A stretch of DNA of 64,000 bases, taken from Triops longicaudatus (lineage: Eukaryota; Arthropoda; Branchiopoda; Notostraca; Triopsidae). Both the position numbers and the translations under genes were made by a program. Below are positions 48,702 through 60,100 of this stretch, in pieces (within the stretch, counting starts at the first letter, position 1; every line of letters starts with the position of its first letter). Location of the stretch: the NCBI GenBank assembly GCA_022885665.1, contig JAGQDJ010000633.1:558001-622000 (forward strand). Direction: 5' to 3'. The notes below the pieces were generated by a model that was not told the DNA's origin, made no database searches, and saw only the letters and a list, made by a program, of their open reading frames with translations.

Positions 48702-50286
48702 TTTAAACTGTCTATTTCAGTAATTTTTAATGACAGGTTCCTGGCGTTGGGTTAATCAATGGTTGCCTCCCCACACTGCACCTGCCAGGCGACTCGCAAA
48801 AATTCAACTCGAAGTAACTCTTCTGTTTCCAGTACAGTTCGATTAGCACTTTAAACACGTATCGGTCCACGTTTCCTCAATCCATGGCACGACACTGCAA
48901 CCTAAACATTGACATATTAATAAATGAGAATTACACCTTCCGTAAATTCCTCGTGCACACCTTTTCAGCATCTCGCAAGGAAATAAACGAAAACGACAGT
49001 AGGAAAAAATCAACTTCGTATCCGCGCGACAGGTGCGGACGTGAGAATTTGAGAAAAGGAGAACGTGTAAATACATATTATCCTAAGATTTTGAGCTTTT
49101 TTTGCTAAAGAAAGAACTAAAGTTAGGGCCCTTCGCATCAGGCACGCATTCGAATATAAAATAAGAGGATACGTTTAGGATTGTAAAACCTCAGAGCTTA
49201 GATGGAACCCAAGGCACGTATTTTTCACTGACTGCATTTATGCTGTTTGCATATATTATCGCGCTTCAAAAACTTTCTCTGTTCGTCACAACATCTAAGA
49301 GAGAATGTACTTAACCTTAAGAATCTTGTGAAGTAGAATGTTTTCGCGAAATGTACGAAAAAGGGATGGGAAACAGATGCAATGTTGTAAGAAAGAAAAA
49401 TACGGAGCAGTTACCCCTCCGGAAATAGTGTACGTTTTATGGACTCACCAAGGTTTCGAGAGTCGGGAGAGACGGGCAAAATTTGGTCCATCCAGAGGGA
49501 CGAGGCTGAGGAGACTGAAGAGGCTTTGTGTACTTCAAACCCCAAACTGTGCGGTTGATGGCTTTCCTACTTGGTGTGCCAGTGATGCTTGCCATTAACT
49601 GTCCTGAACGACAAATCTTCCTCGTTCTACTTAGACGAAATCTTGAGTTTAACTTCTTCGTACAATGTCTGTGTGAGTAAAACGATGAAGATGTGCTGAT
49701 CTTTTAGGTTGGTGCCCTTTTAGGAATTTTTACATTGGTGACTGCAATGGATAAGGAATAAGAGTAACCCAGCCATGCAGTTGCGCTCAATCAGTCATCG
49801 GCCAGGGAAGTCAAAGAACGGGAAACAAGGAGCCGAGCGTAAGGAGATGGAAGAAACGCTCCTTTTCACTCAATACTTCTACTACCCGCACCCCCTTCCC
49901 TCATATCGGATTACAGCCAGGGATTTTCACTCCCTTGCTAATCAGGCGGTCATCAGTAGGATGAACAGCTTTCTCGCATTTCTTAAGCGTCATTTCCTAT
50001 TTTGACTTGAACGCGGTCACTCCATATCCCCATCTCTTACGGCTGAATTGCATAACAAATGTTGTCGACGAACTTGCAAACGCTGTCTCATTTGTTTCCA
50101 ATTTTCTGGATATTAAGACTTAAGGTTAAATAACTTACATTCATGTTCCGGAATAATTTTTCTGCAAAATTGACATACTGAGTGAACAAAAATCGATTTA
50201 CGGCTTGCCATCTACCCTGCGGTTTTGACTGGTTGACAAAATCGAAGTTCTACTGGCACTCCTACAATTACTAACATTTCCTGGTC

Positions 50287-50497
50287 ACAGTAAAAGAGAA
50301 AATTAGCAATATAAATCTCTTTATGACATGAGTCGGTTATAACAAACAATCGGCTATTATGTACAAGTCGACATATCCCAGCGAAATTAAAAGCGTTTAC
50401 TCTAATACCGACTATTACGTACATACCGACAAACGGCTATAACTTACAAATTTTCCGTTCCCGTATGTACATTATGACGAGATTTTGCTGCAGTTTA
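50287..50497. mobile_element. Second MITE-like segment with internal GTCGGTTATAAC-type repeats
   Basis: The right end (TTATGACGAGATTTTGCTGCAG, about 50468-50489) resembles the inverted repeat of the 47.6-kb element. Inside are diverged repeats of the kind GTCGGTTATAACAAACAATCGGCTATTATGTACAA. The left border is uncertain. Confidence 0.4.
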
Positions 50498-50740
50498 CAT
50501 GCATCAAGACAAGAAAATTCAAGGCAGGTAATTACCAAGTTGGTTACTAAAAAATTCCAACATCCAACTATTGCTTATCTATAAATGCTTTAGGTGAGAA
50601 ACTATGTGAAATAAGCGAAATTTTTCGATTACGGTTTCAGAGATATTAACAATAACTTTCTACATATCAGAAATTCAAGTAAAGGTTGCTAATTAATAAG
50701 CGTTCTTTATCGAAACAAAAACACTCATCATTAGAGAAAC

Positions 50741-50746
50741 TTTATT
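50741..50746 (-). terminator. Poly(A) signal of the small minus-strand gene
   Basis: AATAAA begins seven bases past the stop codon of the small gene at 50753-51033. This is the main evidence that its last exon is real. Confidence 0.55.
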
Positions 50747-50752
50747 ACACAA

Positions 50753-51033
50753 TTATCTTGAGGAAACATGAGCCGTGTTTACAAACCATTCCATTGTAAA
50801 TTCTGCCACAAGTAGCTTAATCGTTTGTACTGTCATCTTGGAATTATTTTCGGAAGCTAGTGACGTTTCCCTCGAATCTTTCATAATTCGCGCTAGAGAC
50901 CTTTTTCCACTAGGTGACAGCACAACCTGGAACAAAAATTAAATTAGGTGTTGTTCCTTTCGTTATATTCCCGAACCTGCATTCTATTGACACGTCGAAA
51001 GGATAATGGAAAACAGCCGAAACCCGCCCCCAT
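50753..51033 (-). CDS. Small unassigned protein, head-to-head with ICA69
   Basis: I do not recognise this gene with confidence. The last exon (50926-50753) has a good acceptor (TTTTTGTTCCAG|GTTGTG), an open frame to TAA and an AATAAA seven bases later. An upstream exon ending ATGCAG (51033-50977) joins it in phase across a 50-bp intron with a weak donor (GTTCGG). The product is 59 aa from the Met at 50982 or 76 aa from 51033. It is basic with an amphipathic helix-loop-helix look (PSGKRSLARIMKD, then KMTVQTIKLLVAEFTMEWFV). This faintly recalls the first two helices of a CENP-X/MHF2-type histone fold, but the third helix is missing and I would not name it so. The start codons of this gene and ICA69 are only about 40-90 bp apart. 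Confidence 0.4.
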
Positions 51034-51072
51034 AACAACCAGAACAAGTTGAAGCTTAAAAATAACCTGAAA
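51034..51072. promoter_or_regulatory. Shared, possibly bidirectional promoter (small gene / ICA69)
   Basis: Two divergent coding starts lie 39 bp apart (or 90 bp if the shorter form of the small gene is right). Both transcripts must therefore start within or across each other's first exons. Inferred from spacing only. Confidence 0.35.
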
Positions 51073-53374
51073 ATGTCGGGCATGTGGGTATAAATTGTTT
51101 GTAAATTATTTTTCGTTTTAACTAATAATAAATCTGTTTGTTTTCTTTTAATTATGGGTCAATTAGGGGTTACAGCGGCTCAGCTTACGATCAGTGGATC
51201 AGTAACCAAGATTCACGTATGCTGGCGGACTCAACCCTTGATAAGATGCAGCATCAGTTTTGGGTTACGAAACAGACCGTTCTCCGAAAGTTCGGCAAGA
51301 AAGAAGATGAATGCATCACAGCTTCGGACTCAGAACTGGACGCAAAATTAGATCTTTTTCGATCTATCCAAGAAACTTGCCATAGCCTGGACAACACTAT
51401 TGAAAGATATCAGGAACGCTTGCTAGGTATGTGTTCATTGAATACGCTTATATAGCTGTACTAATCAGCACGAAGATGTGTTAATTTGAGCTAAAATTTG
51501 CTTATGTATTTTTTATTGCTTTGCATTTTCACTTCGAAGCTAAGTTCGAATCAATATATTTGATTTTTTAGTCCTAGCTCAAGAAGAAGCGGCAATGGGA
51601 AGGTTTTTGAAAGAACAGGGTAAAAACGACAAAACTAGAGCAGGTAAAATGCTCGTGGCTGTTGGAAAAGTAATGGCATATTCCGCCCAGCAGAGAACGG
51701 CACTACGAACACCTTTGGCTCGACTTTATCAGGTATGTATAGATTCACTTAAAGAAATCTTCGTTTCGTGTCTGATCATATAGCTTATTTCGTTAACTCA
51801 CAAAGGAAGTGGATACATTTTGCCAACGCGCCATACAGGATTCTGGCCAGACTATCCAGGAAATGGAAAAATGTCGTAACGAGTACCGTGGGGCTCTTCT
51901 TTGGATGAAAAACGTTTCTCAGGAATTGGATCCGGATACATACAAACAACTGGAAAAGTTTCGCAAAGTAAATAAAATAGAAAATTTTTGCTGCTTTTTT
52001 AAAAAAAATACCTGTATGTGATGGTATACTTGAAATGATATAATACTTGTGTTTGCAAATGAGATTTGTAAAGACAGAAGTTCGGTGTAATCATTTGTTT
52101 TGGGCTGTAGGTGCAAGGACAAGTAAAGGAAAGCAAATTGCGGTTCGATCGGCGCAAGTTGGCATGCTTGCAAAAGGTGGATTTATTAGCTGCGGCCCGC
52201 TGTAATATGTTTTCCCATGGCTTAATTCCTTACCAGAAAAATCTGATGCAGTATTGGGAGAAAACCGCAAAAGCCATGAACGCGGTTTCCGATAGCTTCA
52301 AAGGTAACTTCTTTAAAAATTCCTTATTTCCGCTGACAGTGTTAATATATTAAAGGTTATCAATACTATGAGTTTTCGGTGATTAAGGAGTTAGCCGAGC
52401 CTTCGAAAAAACTGGCAGACAAGTCGACCGCCGCGCAACCATCGGAAGAAGCAGAAGGGTATGTATTGCAGCTATTACGTTAAACTTGCGGCATTTAACT
52501 TGTGCAGTTAACGATTTATCCTCCTTTTTAAGCCTTTTTCTTGTAATGAACTCATTTGTTTCTGTAAAACAGATATTTCTTCTTTGAATCCGAATTTCGG
52601 GACGATGGAATATTAGAGAAGACGGACACGAGTAAAGAAAAAAAGAAAGAAAAGGCCAAAGATAAGAACACTCATTCTGCCACAACTCAACCGAAACAAG
52701 ACGACGCAAAAAGCGAACTCGCAACGTCGGCACAACTTTTGCAAGAGCTGGGACTATTGGACTTAGGGTCGCCGGTTAAGACTAGTCAAGACTTTATGAT
52801 GCCATTCGAGATGTCCACTAATATGCCTGCCGCCCAAGGACCCTTTGATAGCCAAACGTTGCTTTTGGGAAATAGTTCAGAGCTAGCTGAGCTCGATGTA
52901 TTTGGGGCTTTCCAGTCTTCTCCGTTGGCAATTGGTGGCGATTTAATGCAAAGCGAGGTCAATTTACTTGACGATCCGACACCTGGCACTGAGTCTGCTG
53001 CTACCTTCGCATTCTCTCAGTTGCTAGATTGGAACGCAATGGAATCCGCACCTATTCCACCAGGTATACGGGAACTCTTTTGTACTGTAATGAGAAAAAA
53101 ACTGTTCGGGGAAAGTCACAGAGATCTAATCAGGCCACTGGAAGCTGATTTGTCTTCACTAAGGGGTGAAGGAGCTTGAACTAATCGGTTACAGGGTAAA
53201 AGGTATTCCAGGAAATTTCAAATAATAATAGGTAAAATGTGTTGAAAGTGGCTTTTGAAAGTATAAAGTTTTACTTTGAAGAAATAATTTAACAGAAAGT
53301 TCACTTAATACGACAATTTTCTCTCCAACGAACTTTTTTTATTTAGTAGCTTTGGGTAGTTTTGTTCATGATAT

Positions 53375-53422
<48 letters not shown>

Positions 53423-54129
53423 NTTTTTTTTTTTTTTTTTTACAATGTAACAAAATCAAGGAATGTAAAGAGCTTTTTCAGATTTTTTTTTGCTATAATG
53501 TAGCATTTTGCTATACACAATACCCATGCAACCCAATTATACAACGCCTACATTTTAACATACATAGTGAACTCTTTGAAACTTCGCGATATACCTATAT
53601 CTTTAAATGTCCTGGGCTACCTTTCACCTTGTAACCCGTGGTTTAAGCCCTTTCGTCACCTACTGACGGTAAATCAAACTTGAGAGTTCTAATTAGACTT
53701 CTGTGGTTTGCCCTGAAGAGGGTTTTTTCCCCGCCACGATACAGATAAATTATACATAAATAATAAATATTTTAAACAGAGCTATTTCGGTAATTTTGAT
53801 TATTTTTTTATTTTTTTTAAGGGTAAATGATTACTGAGCAACAAAAAAAATTCTAATGAGCTAATATTCCAAAAATATTTTTCTTTTGTAATTCACAGTG
53901 CCCCAGATGGACTCAACGAAACGGAAAGAAAATCAACCGGCTGTGACCAAAAACGTAAGGAAGTTGTGAATGAAAAGCAATCTTTAAAGTTAAAAGCTTT
54001 TTTTCATTGTATTCACAGGCCAATGCTAGCAAAGATATGGCATCGTGGTACAATTTGTTTGCAGATTTGGATCCATTGGCAAACCCAGATGCCGTGGGGT
54101 CGAAGGACACCAATGATCGCAATTGCTGA
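51073..54129 (+). CDS. ICA1: ICA69 / islet cell autoantigen 1 (BAR-type arfaptin-homology protein)
   Basis: Golgi and secretory-granule membrane-bending protein that pairs with PICK1 and binds Rab2. Exons: 51073-51083, 51167-51426, 51572-51732, 51806-51967, 52111-52303, 52356-52458, 52573-53063, 53899-53954, 54019-54129. Phases close to 515 aa. The first exon holds only 11 coding bases (Met-Ser-Gly plus two bases), matching the MSG start of the human protein. The arfaptin-homology BAR domain covers about 15-230, with KKEDE, TRAGKML, EYRGALLWMKNVSQELDPD and QKVDLLAAARCNMFSH. A Lys/Glu-rich linker and Ser-rich region follow. The conserved tail SWYNLFADLDPLANPDAVG marks the C-terminal ICA domain. 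The 835-bp intron before the eighth exon holds a long T tract. Confidence 0.95.
53378..53441 (+). repeat. Poly-T tract with one undetermined base
   Basis: About 64 T with a single N at 53423, in an ICA69 intron. The N marks a place where the assembly could not resolve the homopolymer, so the true length is unknown. The sequence before it (about 53306-53377) weakly resembles the MITE fragment at 45.6 kb. Confidence 0.9.
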
Positions 54130-57100
54130 ATCTACTGCTGACAAAAACTGATCTTGAAAACATTCCTTTTTTACGTTTCTACATTATTTTACGTTTTGTA
54201 ATACTGTAGTGTGATCTGTCCAAGTCAAGTGTTTAAAGTGCTAGTCTTATCCGACATATTATATGACATGGTGGAACCTAGTCGTACAAATCTCTTCTCT
54301 CCTTTTTTGAATTTCATTTAAGAATCTGTTTTTAAACTTAGAAAGAAAGAAATATAGAAGAACTAGGCGAAAATCAATACAATATTTACTTCCTGAATGT
54401 TTTTACGAAAATTACTCGTCAGCACAATATATGCAACTTACTTTTCTCCAACCGTGTACCATCGTGACTTATGGATGTATTACAAGGGAAATGTGGAGAA
54501 TAATGTAACGTTACGAAGTCACATCACTGATTGGGCTATTTACTTTCTTCCATAATACATATGTTTAAGTTTCATAATATAAATCTCCAAAGTTTAACTG
54601 GACATTATGTAAGAACGCCGCCAGTGGAATTGTGATTCAGAAAGAATAGCAAAAGATCAGAAAATATTGTTAGGCTGCGTTCTCACTGCCTGCATAACAC
54701 CGATGTTGAGCTTTCCGAACTCCAGTCCAATTAACGCGTGTTAGAATGGGCAAAGTAACCAGGTAGTTGAGTTAAGGTTACGTTTGAGTATATCTTCGTA
54801 ATGTGTTACAGGAACGCAATGCTGATTAAATACGTGAACTAAGCCAAAATTATGGGTCAAGTGTTTTTTCAAATTAGGCATCACTTTTCGTTTATGATGA
54901 TAAACATTCTTTGTGGCTGTAAGCAGGCATTTCAGATTTTGACGTGGATTAATGTGGTAAAAATGGATAGAATCGAGGTAAACATACTTCATTTTTTTCT
55001 TACTTTTATCATCACAATATTCTGACTGGCGGACGTTTCGGTCGGAAAGCTTGATGCGTTCCTCGTGTGCAGCTGCGCATGGTCAATTGTTCCTACTTTC
55101 GCGTCGTTTGATCGGTTTCTCTAGCACAATTGAAATTCTCGAATTGTCCCTTTATTTTACTCGTTGGTTCGTATTATTGCTGTAAACCGAAAAACTATAG
55201 AATGATAAAAGGTTTATAACATCAGATTTCAGAGGAATCTAATCGCTCAAAGTGCAGAACAGGCGGGAGAAAAATCTGTTTAACATTGTTTATGTCTATG
55301 GCAGTCGCTAAAAAGAAGATGTTCTGTTCGAAGAGGAATCTACCAGTGGATTTTTCTAAAATGTGCGAGTTTTAAAATATAATTCTTACGAACTTCTGGC
55401 TAGGCCTTTTTCAGCTATCATAAGGAAGATTCACGGTAATGTAAGGTTTTCCCATAATGGTTCATAAAAGAGGAACCAGACTATCAAGATGCAATTTAAA
55501 AGAATAAAATTTCGCACTGGATTTGCTGTAACTGCCCTTAACGCATTGAACACGTGCGTCCGATTTTGTGAACTATCCGGCCTGTCAACTACCATCCGAT
55601 TGTGACCAGTGATCAAAATCGAACGTTTTTTGTTCAGTAAGCTGCGTGTTGCGGTCCTGTGGTCGGAGATCTTTCGTTTCTCAACAAAAAATGCTTAGGG
55701 GTCACCGATGTTTGTTTAATTATTCCCGCATTTGCCATATTGTGCTAGGTCTGTGTAGTAGTTCGATCCAATATACCGGACACTTTTTTGGCCGAGACCT
55801 CTTGTTTCTTGGTAACATATAGGGTGATAATTATCGTGACGTTATATTAATAATTACACAATAACTTTACACTACATTAATTACAATTGAATGTCGGTGT
55901 TATCTAGTCTTAAGAAGGTTTCTATTTCTCCGCGAAAGCCCATTTTCAAGGGTTTCTGTGAAAAACACCGTCTTGTTTCGAACCAGGAGACCAAATATCC
56001 CACGCCATAGAAATTTCTCCGTGAGTGGAGCTGGGTTCCCGCCGCAAAGCAACGCTGATTTTGATGAACGTAGACAGGGAGGAAGGACGCTGACAATGTG
56101 TCCTCATTACTGCTGCCCCCAACGAATTTCGAAAAGATAATAGTAAAAAAAAAGGAAACCGTCTTTGGCCGCCGTGTCAGAATTTGTTACATCAAAGAAA
56201 AAATACTTTTAAAAAAAGAAATTATCAGTCCTGAAATTGCGTCGGAATCCAAGCCCTATCCGAGTTCTGCAGTAACCCCTAACTACAGCTTAAAGTAGTG
56301 CTTCTCAAGCTTTCTATACCTCCCATTACATAAAACTTGTCTTCCATCCGATGTAACTAAAACACCAAAGGTGCCCGACTACGGCAGGAAAGATTAGAGG
56401 TGTCGTCCCCCGAAAGAGAAAAAGCTTTGAACTCCAAAACTTTTTTGTCGAATTCCGTGTAATTATCCAGGTTTGGAAAGCAGTAGCTGAAGGCTTCGGT
56501 AAAACTATCCCTGTTATAGAATAATAAAAAGCTTAATAATTTGCGCGATTTCGTAAAAAATGTTCTATATCATGACTGTTTCTCAACAGTAAATTTTAAA
56601 ACTAGTTGTATCTCAATTATTCTTGCAAAAAGCGAGTTTAGAAGTTGGCCTCTATTTGCGCTAAAGCCATTTCGAACTTCCTTTAGCGAATAAAGTCAAA
56701 AATTAATTTTGAATCACCGTTCCAGAAATTTATTTCAAAATGTATTGCCACTCTAATCCTAACAATCGAATTCAATTCTTGTTAAATAAAATAGGTTAAG
56801 AAAAAATAAGATTAAACCTTCGATCAACTACATAGATTGTATAATAAAAATCTACAATTTTTCTTATAGATGGTTCATGCTGCTAATCTTGTAACTTGTT
56901 TCGCCTTTGATAGGCTTCATCCTTCCTTTACGCTTTTTTCAGACTGTGCGGAATGCCATGGTAACTAAAGTATGGCCTTCTACGATGATTAATGACTGCA
57001 GGGTGAAATAGTCTCGCTCTTTTTGCCCCAGAAGAAGCTAATACGGCAGCAGCGTACCAAAGTAAAAAAAAAATGACTAGTTTGAAAGCAATTTACTTTG

Positions 57101-60100
57101 CAGCACTGTAGTACAACGTGACGGCGTCTTTGTTTTTACAGTAACTCTAAATTCTTGACTTTGATACGCCAGGCTCATGAAACTGCGCGTAACTTTTTCG
57201 AAAAATCGACATATATCCATCGTTCTTATGACCCAGATCACAAAGAACATTCACTAGTCTAGCTTGAACGTTTAATTGATGCTTTGAATGCGACATGTGA
57301 CAATAAAAGAAGTGCGCTAACATTCTTTTTAATATGTGATTTGAATATGCGTTTTCTTCTCAAAAAGAAATACAAATAGACTGTATACGGAGGCTAAAGT
57401 GAATTTTTTTTTGCTGTTGATCAGAAGCTCGATACATTTAACAGCTTTAACTGTCCAGATTATTCTGTTCAAATATTCATGTGAACTTGGAATTACCATT
57501 CAAAACCCTATGCAGTGTAGAAACAGCGTGGTCCTCCTCCAACCGTAATCTGGGAAAAAAACTGCCCGTATATATTTTCCGTATAAATTTACTATCGCTT
57601 TTTATAGCTGTTTTATAGGTGTTCCCAATTTCCCTTTTTCCAAAACATTTATCCGCTATATTCCCTTACGAATACGCACATGATCTGGTAGAAATAAGTT
57701 TTGCAATAAAATAAAGTTTAATATACTTTTGTGTTAAACTGTAACAAGCTTTATCGAAAGTAAGTTCAGTGTAAAAATCCGTCAATGGATTATGGAATCA
57801 TATTGTAACAGAAAATACATAAATGTATTCTGATCAATATGATTGACTTGACAAATTGATTGACAATATGTTGGGAAACTTAGAATATTACATTTACATT
57901 AAATTTCTGATGGTTCTCAGATTAATACAGGTGCATATGCACTTTTTAGAACTCTCTGGACTTGCTACACATGCGAGGAACTTCAGATTTAATTTATGTT
58001 GCTAGGGAAACGGTGACGTGTGTCATGAAGGGTCTATACAGCAGGATTCTAAATGCCTACAAGACTAAAGTGAAAATTTTGTGTGCTCTTGTTCCATGTT
58101 TTTGCGGCCGCATTTTTCTTATTTTACCATTTACGTCAACTCCTTTACGAAATTATGCATATCCCATGTGAGATGCAGTGAGAGCGAGTGTGTAGAATGT
58201 GTCCATTTCAGGAACACCGAGTAATAAGTTAGTAGAGATCAGCATGAAGCATGTTTTTGGCATGTTGGTCGCATGTTTAAGAGTCATTTCCTTGCGTTTC
58301 TTGCTTACGGTACAAAAAAGAAAAGAGCCAAAAATTTAGGGGCTTTAGCAAATGTCCCTCGAGCATTTCGCAACGTAACCATAATGCTAGGTTTTATCGC
58401 CCTTGGGAAACATTCGGTACCGTATCATCAGCGAGTAATTTTCTCCTGACGACACGTACCGGCCTTGGTCCGTAGAAGTCAAAAGCGGTTCGTAAACCAC
58501 TTATGGCAGTTGTCCAAGCCCGTTACAGCTACTGCAAAACCAACTTAACAGTTGGCGTTCTGGTAGAGGCGAGTTTGCTTTCTGCGACGAAAACTGAGAC
58601 GGTTTCGTCCGACTGATTACTGACCGATCTGATCGACTGTTATTACAGAGGAGGAAGAGCACAAGCATCTCTTTCATACGCCGAAAGCATTACGACTATC
58701 GTAGCCGCCGTACTGTAGCGTGGGAACGCACTCAAAAAGGAAACTACGGAAAATAGAAAATCGAATTCTTCTAATAACCAAATATGAGCACCACGCATTA
58801 TACTGTGTGATATACATTTTCTACTGTTTAAAATGCGCCGAAAAGAATTTGTGGGAGTTGTTATAGGAAGCAAATATGAAGATTATCAAATTTGACCCTC
58901 TATCGCCTGCTCGTCTTCCGTTGTAGTTTATGACGCGTCTTTGGGATCCGTTTACGACCGTAAATTGGGTCCCGGGTACCGCGGCCAGCTCGTGTGTTCG
59001 ATTGCTTTTCGGGAGCCACATCAACTTGAGAATAAACGGTCCACTTTTACCACCTTTTAAATCCTCCCTTCTTTTTTTCTTTAGAAAAATCCGTCATTCT
59101 TGTCTTCATTTACTTTTTTATTACTTGAAACTCGCGACAGGTGTCTTGTACGAGGAGTCTGAATTTGTATGCTGACGTGAAGTTAATTAAATTTAGTTTC
59201 TTTTGGCAGTTACGCTCTTTTAAAAATATAGCAAGTTTTTTTTTTTTTTTTACCGACCTAGAAATTGTGGCTCAGTAATTCTATCGAGCAGTTTATGCGA
59301 TTTGAAAATGTTCTCGAACTCACTTGACACTTGAGAGTTAATTTTAACAGCAGCACAAAGTAACATAGCATTACACCTCAGTTTACTCTCTGGTTCGTTG
59401 AGTAGCTAATACGAATTCTTGGATAACGAACAATATCAATACCAATACTGCCATTAACAACATCGTTTGGTGATAACGAAGAAAACTATACGAAACGGTA
59501 GAAAAATGGGGCGAAAAGTTTTCAATCAAAATTGGTGGTAGATTTTCTGGTCTTTTGATTTCTATGGTGACTGTCATATCAATACTAGCTGTCAACGTGG
59601 ACTCGTCGATAGATTTATTGACGCGTTGCTAGATATCAGTCATACTGAATAAATATCTACAGTGTTTTAAAATCTGGTATTATCTTGCCTATGTCAAGCG
59701 TTTTGGACTTACAACTATTTACTAAGTTACGTTTCAAATATACGCTGCTTAATATACTATAGGACGCGGAAGAAATCTCTGGGGTTTCCGCTTGAGGTTC
59801 CGCCGGGAACTGTACGTTGACGATGGGCAACGGTCAGCTTAGACTAGGAAATCTGGTATTCAAAACCAAATGCTACTCAGAGTCAAAAGGCATATTTTTT
59901 ATTTTTTATTACACTCAAGAACGTTGTACACATTTCTGGCTTAGGTAAGCAAGTCAGTATTCGAAAACTTGTGCAGATGAATGGCGTAGATTATTTTAAT
60001 GAATCTTACAAATTTCTGACATATAATGGAAGGTGTACGGGGCGATCATTTTTTTTTCAACCAGCACATCAGCCTTTCTCTTTCACGAAAATTTTTACAA

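Larger units (their letters stand above)
48702..50752. other. Fibrillin upstream region
   Basis: About 2 kb holding the fibrillin promoter and 5' UTR. Near 48719-48727 the first coding exon is preceded by a run compatible with an upstream acceptor, so a non-coding first exon may lie further right. The right part contains a MITE-like segment (50287-50497). I see no supported gene between. Confidence 0.4.

Noticed and set aside
49338..49598. 86-codon open frame upstream of fibrillin
   Set aside because: No recognisable content, no poly(A) signal close by and no paired splice sites.
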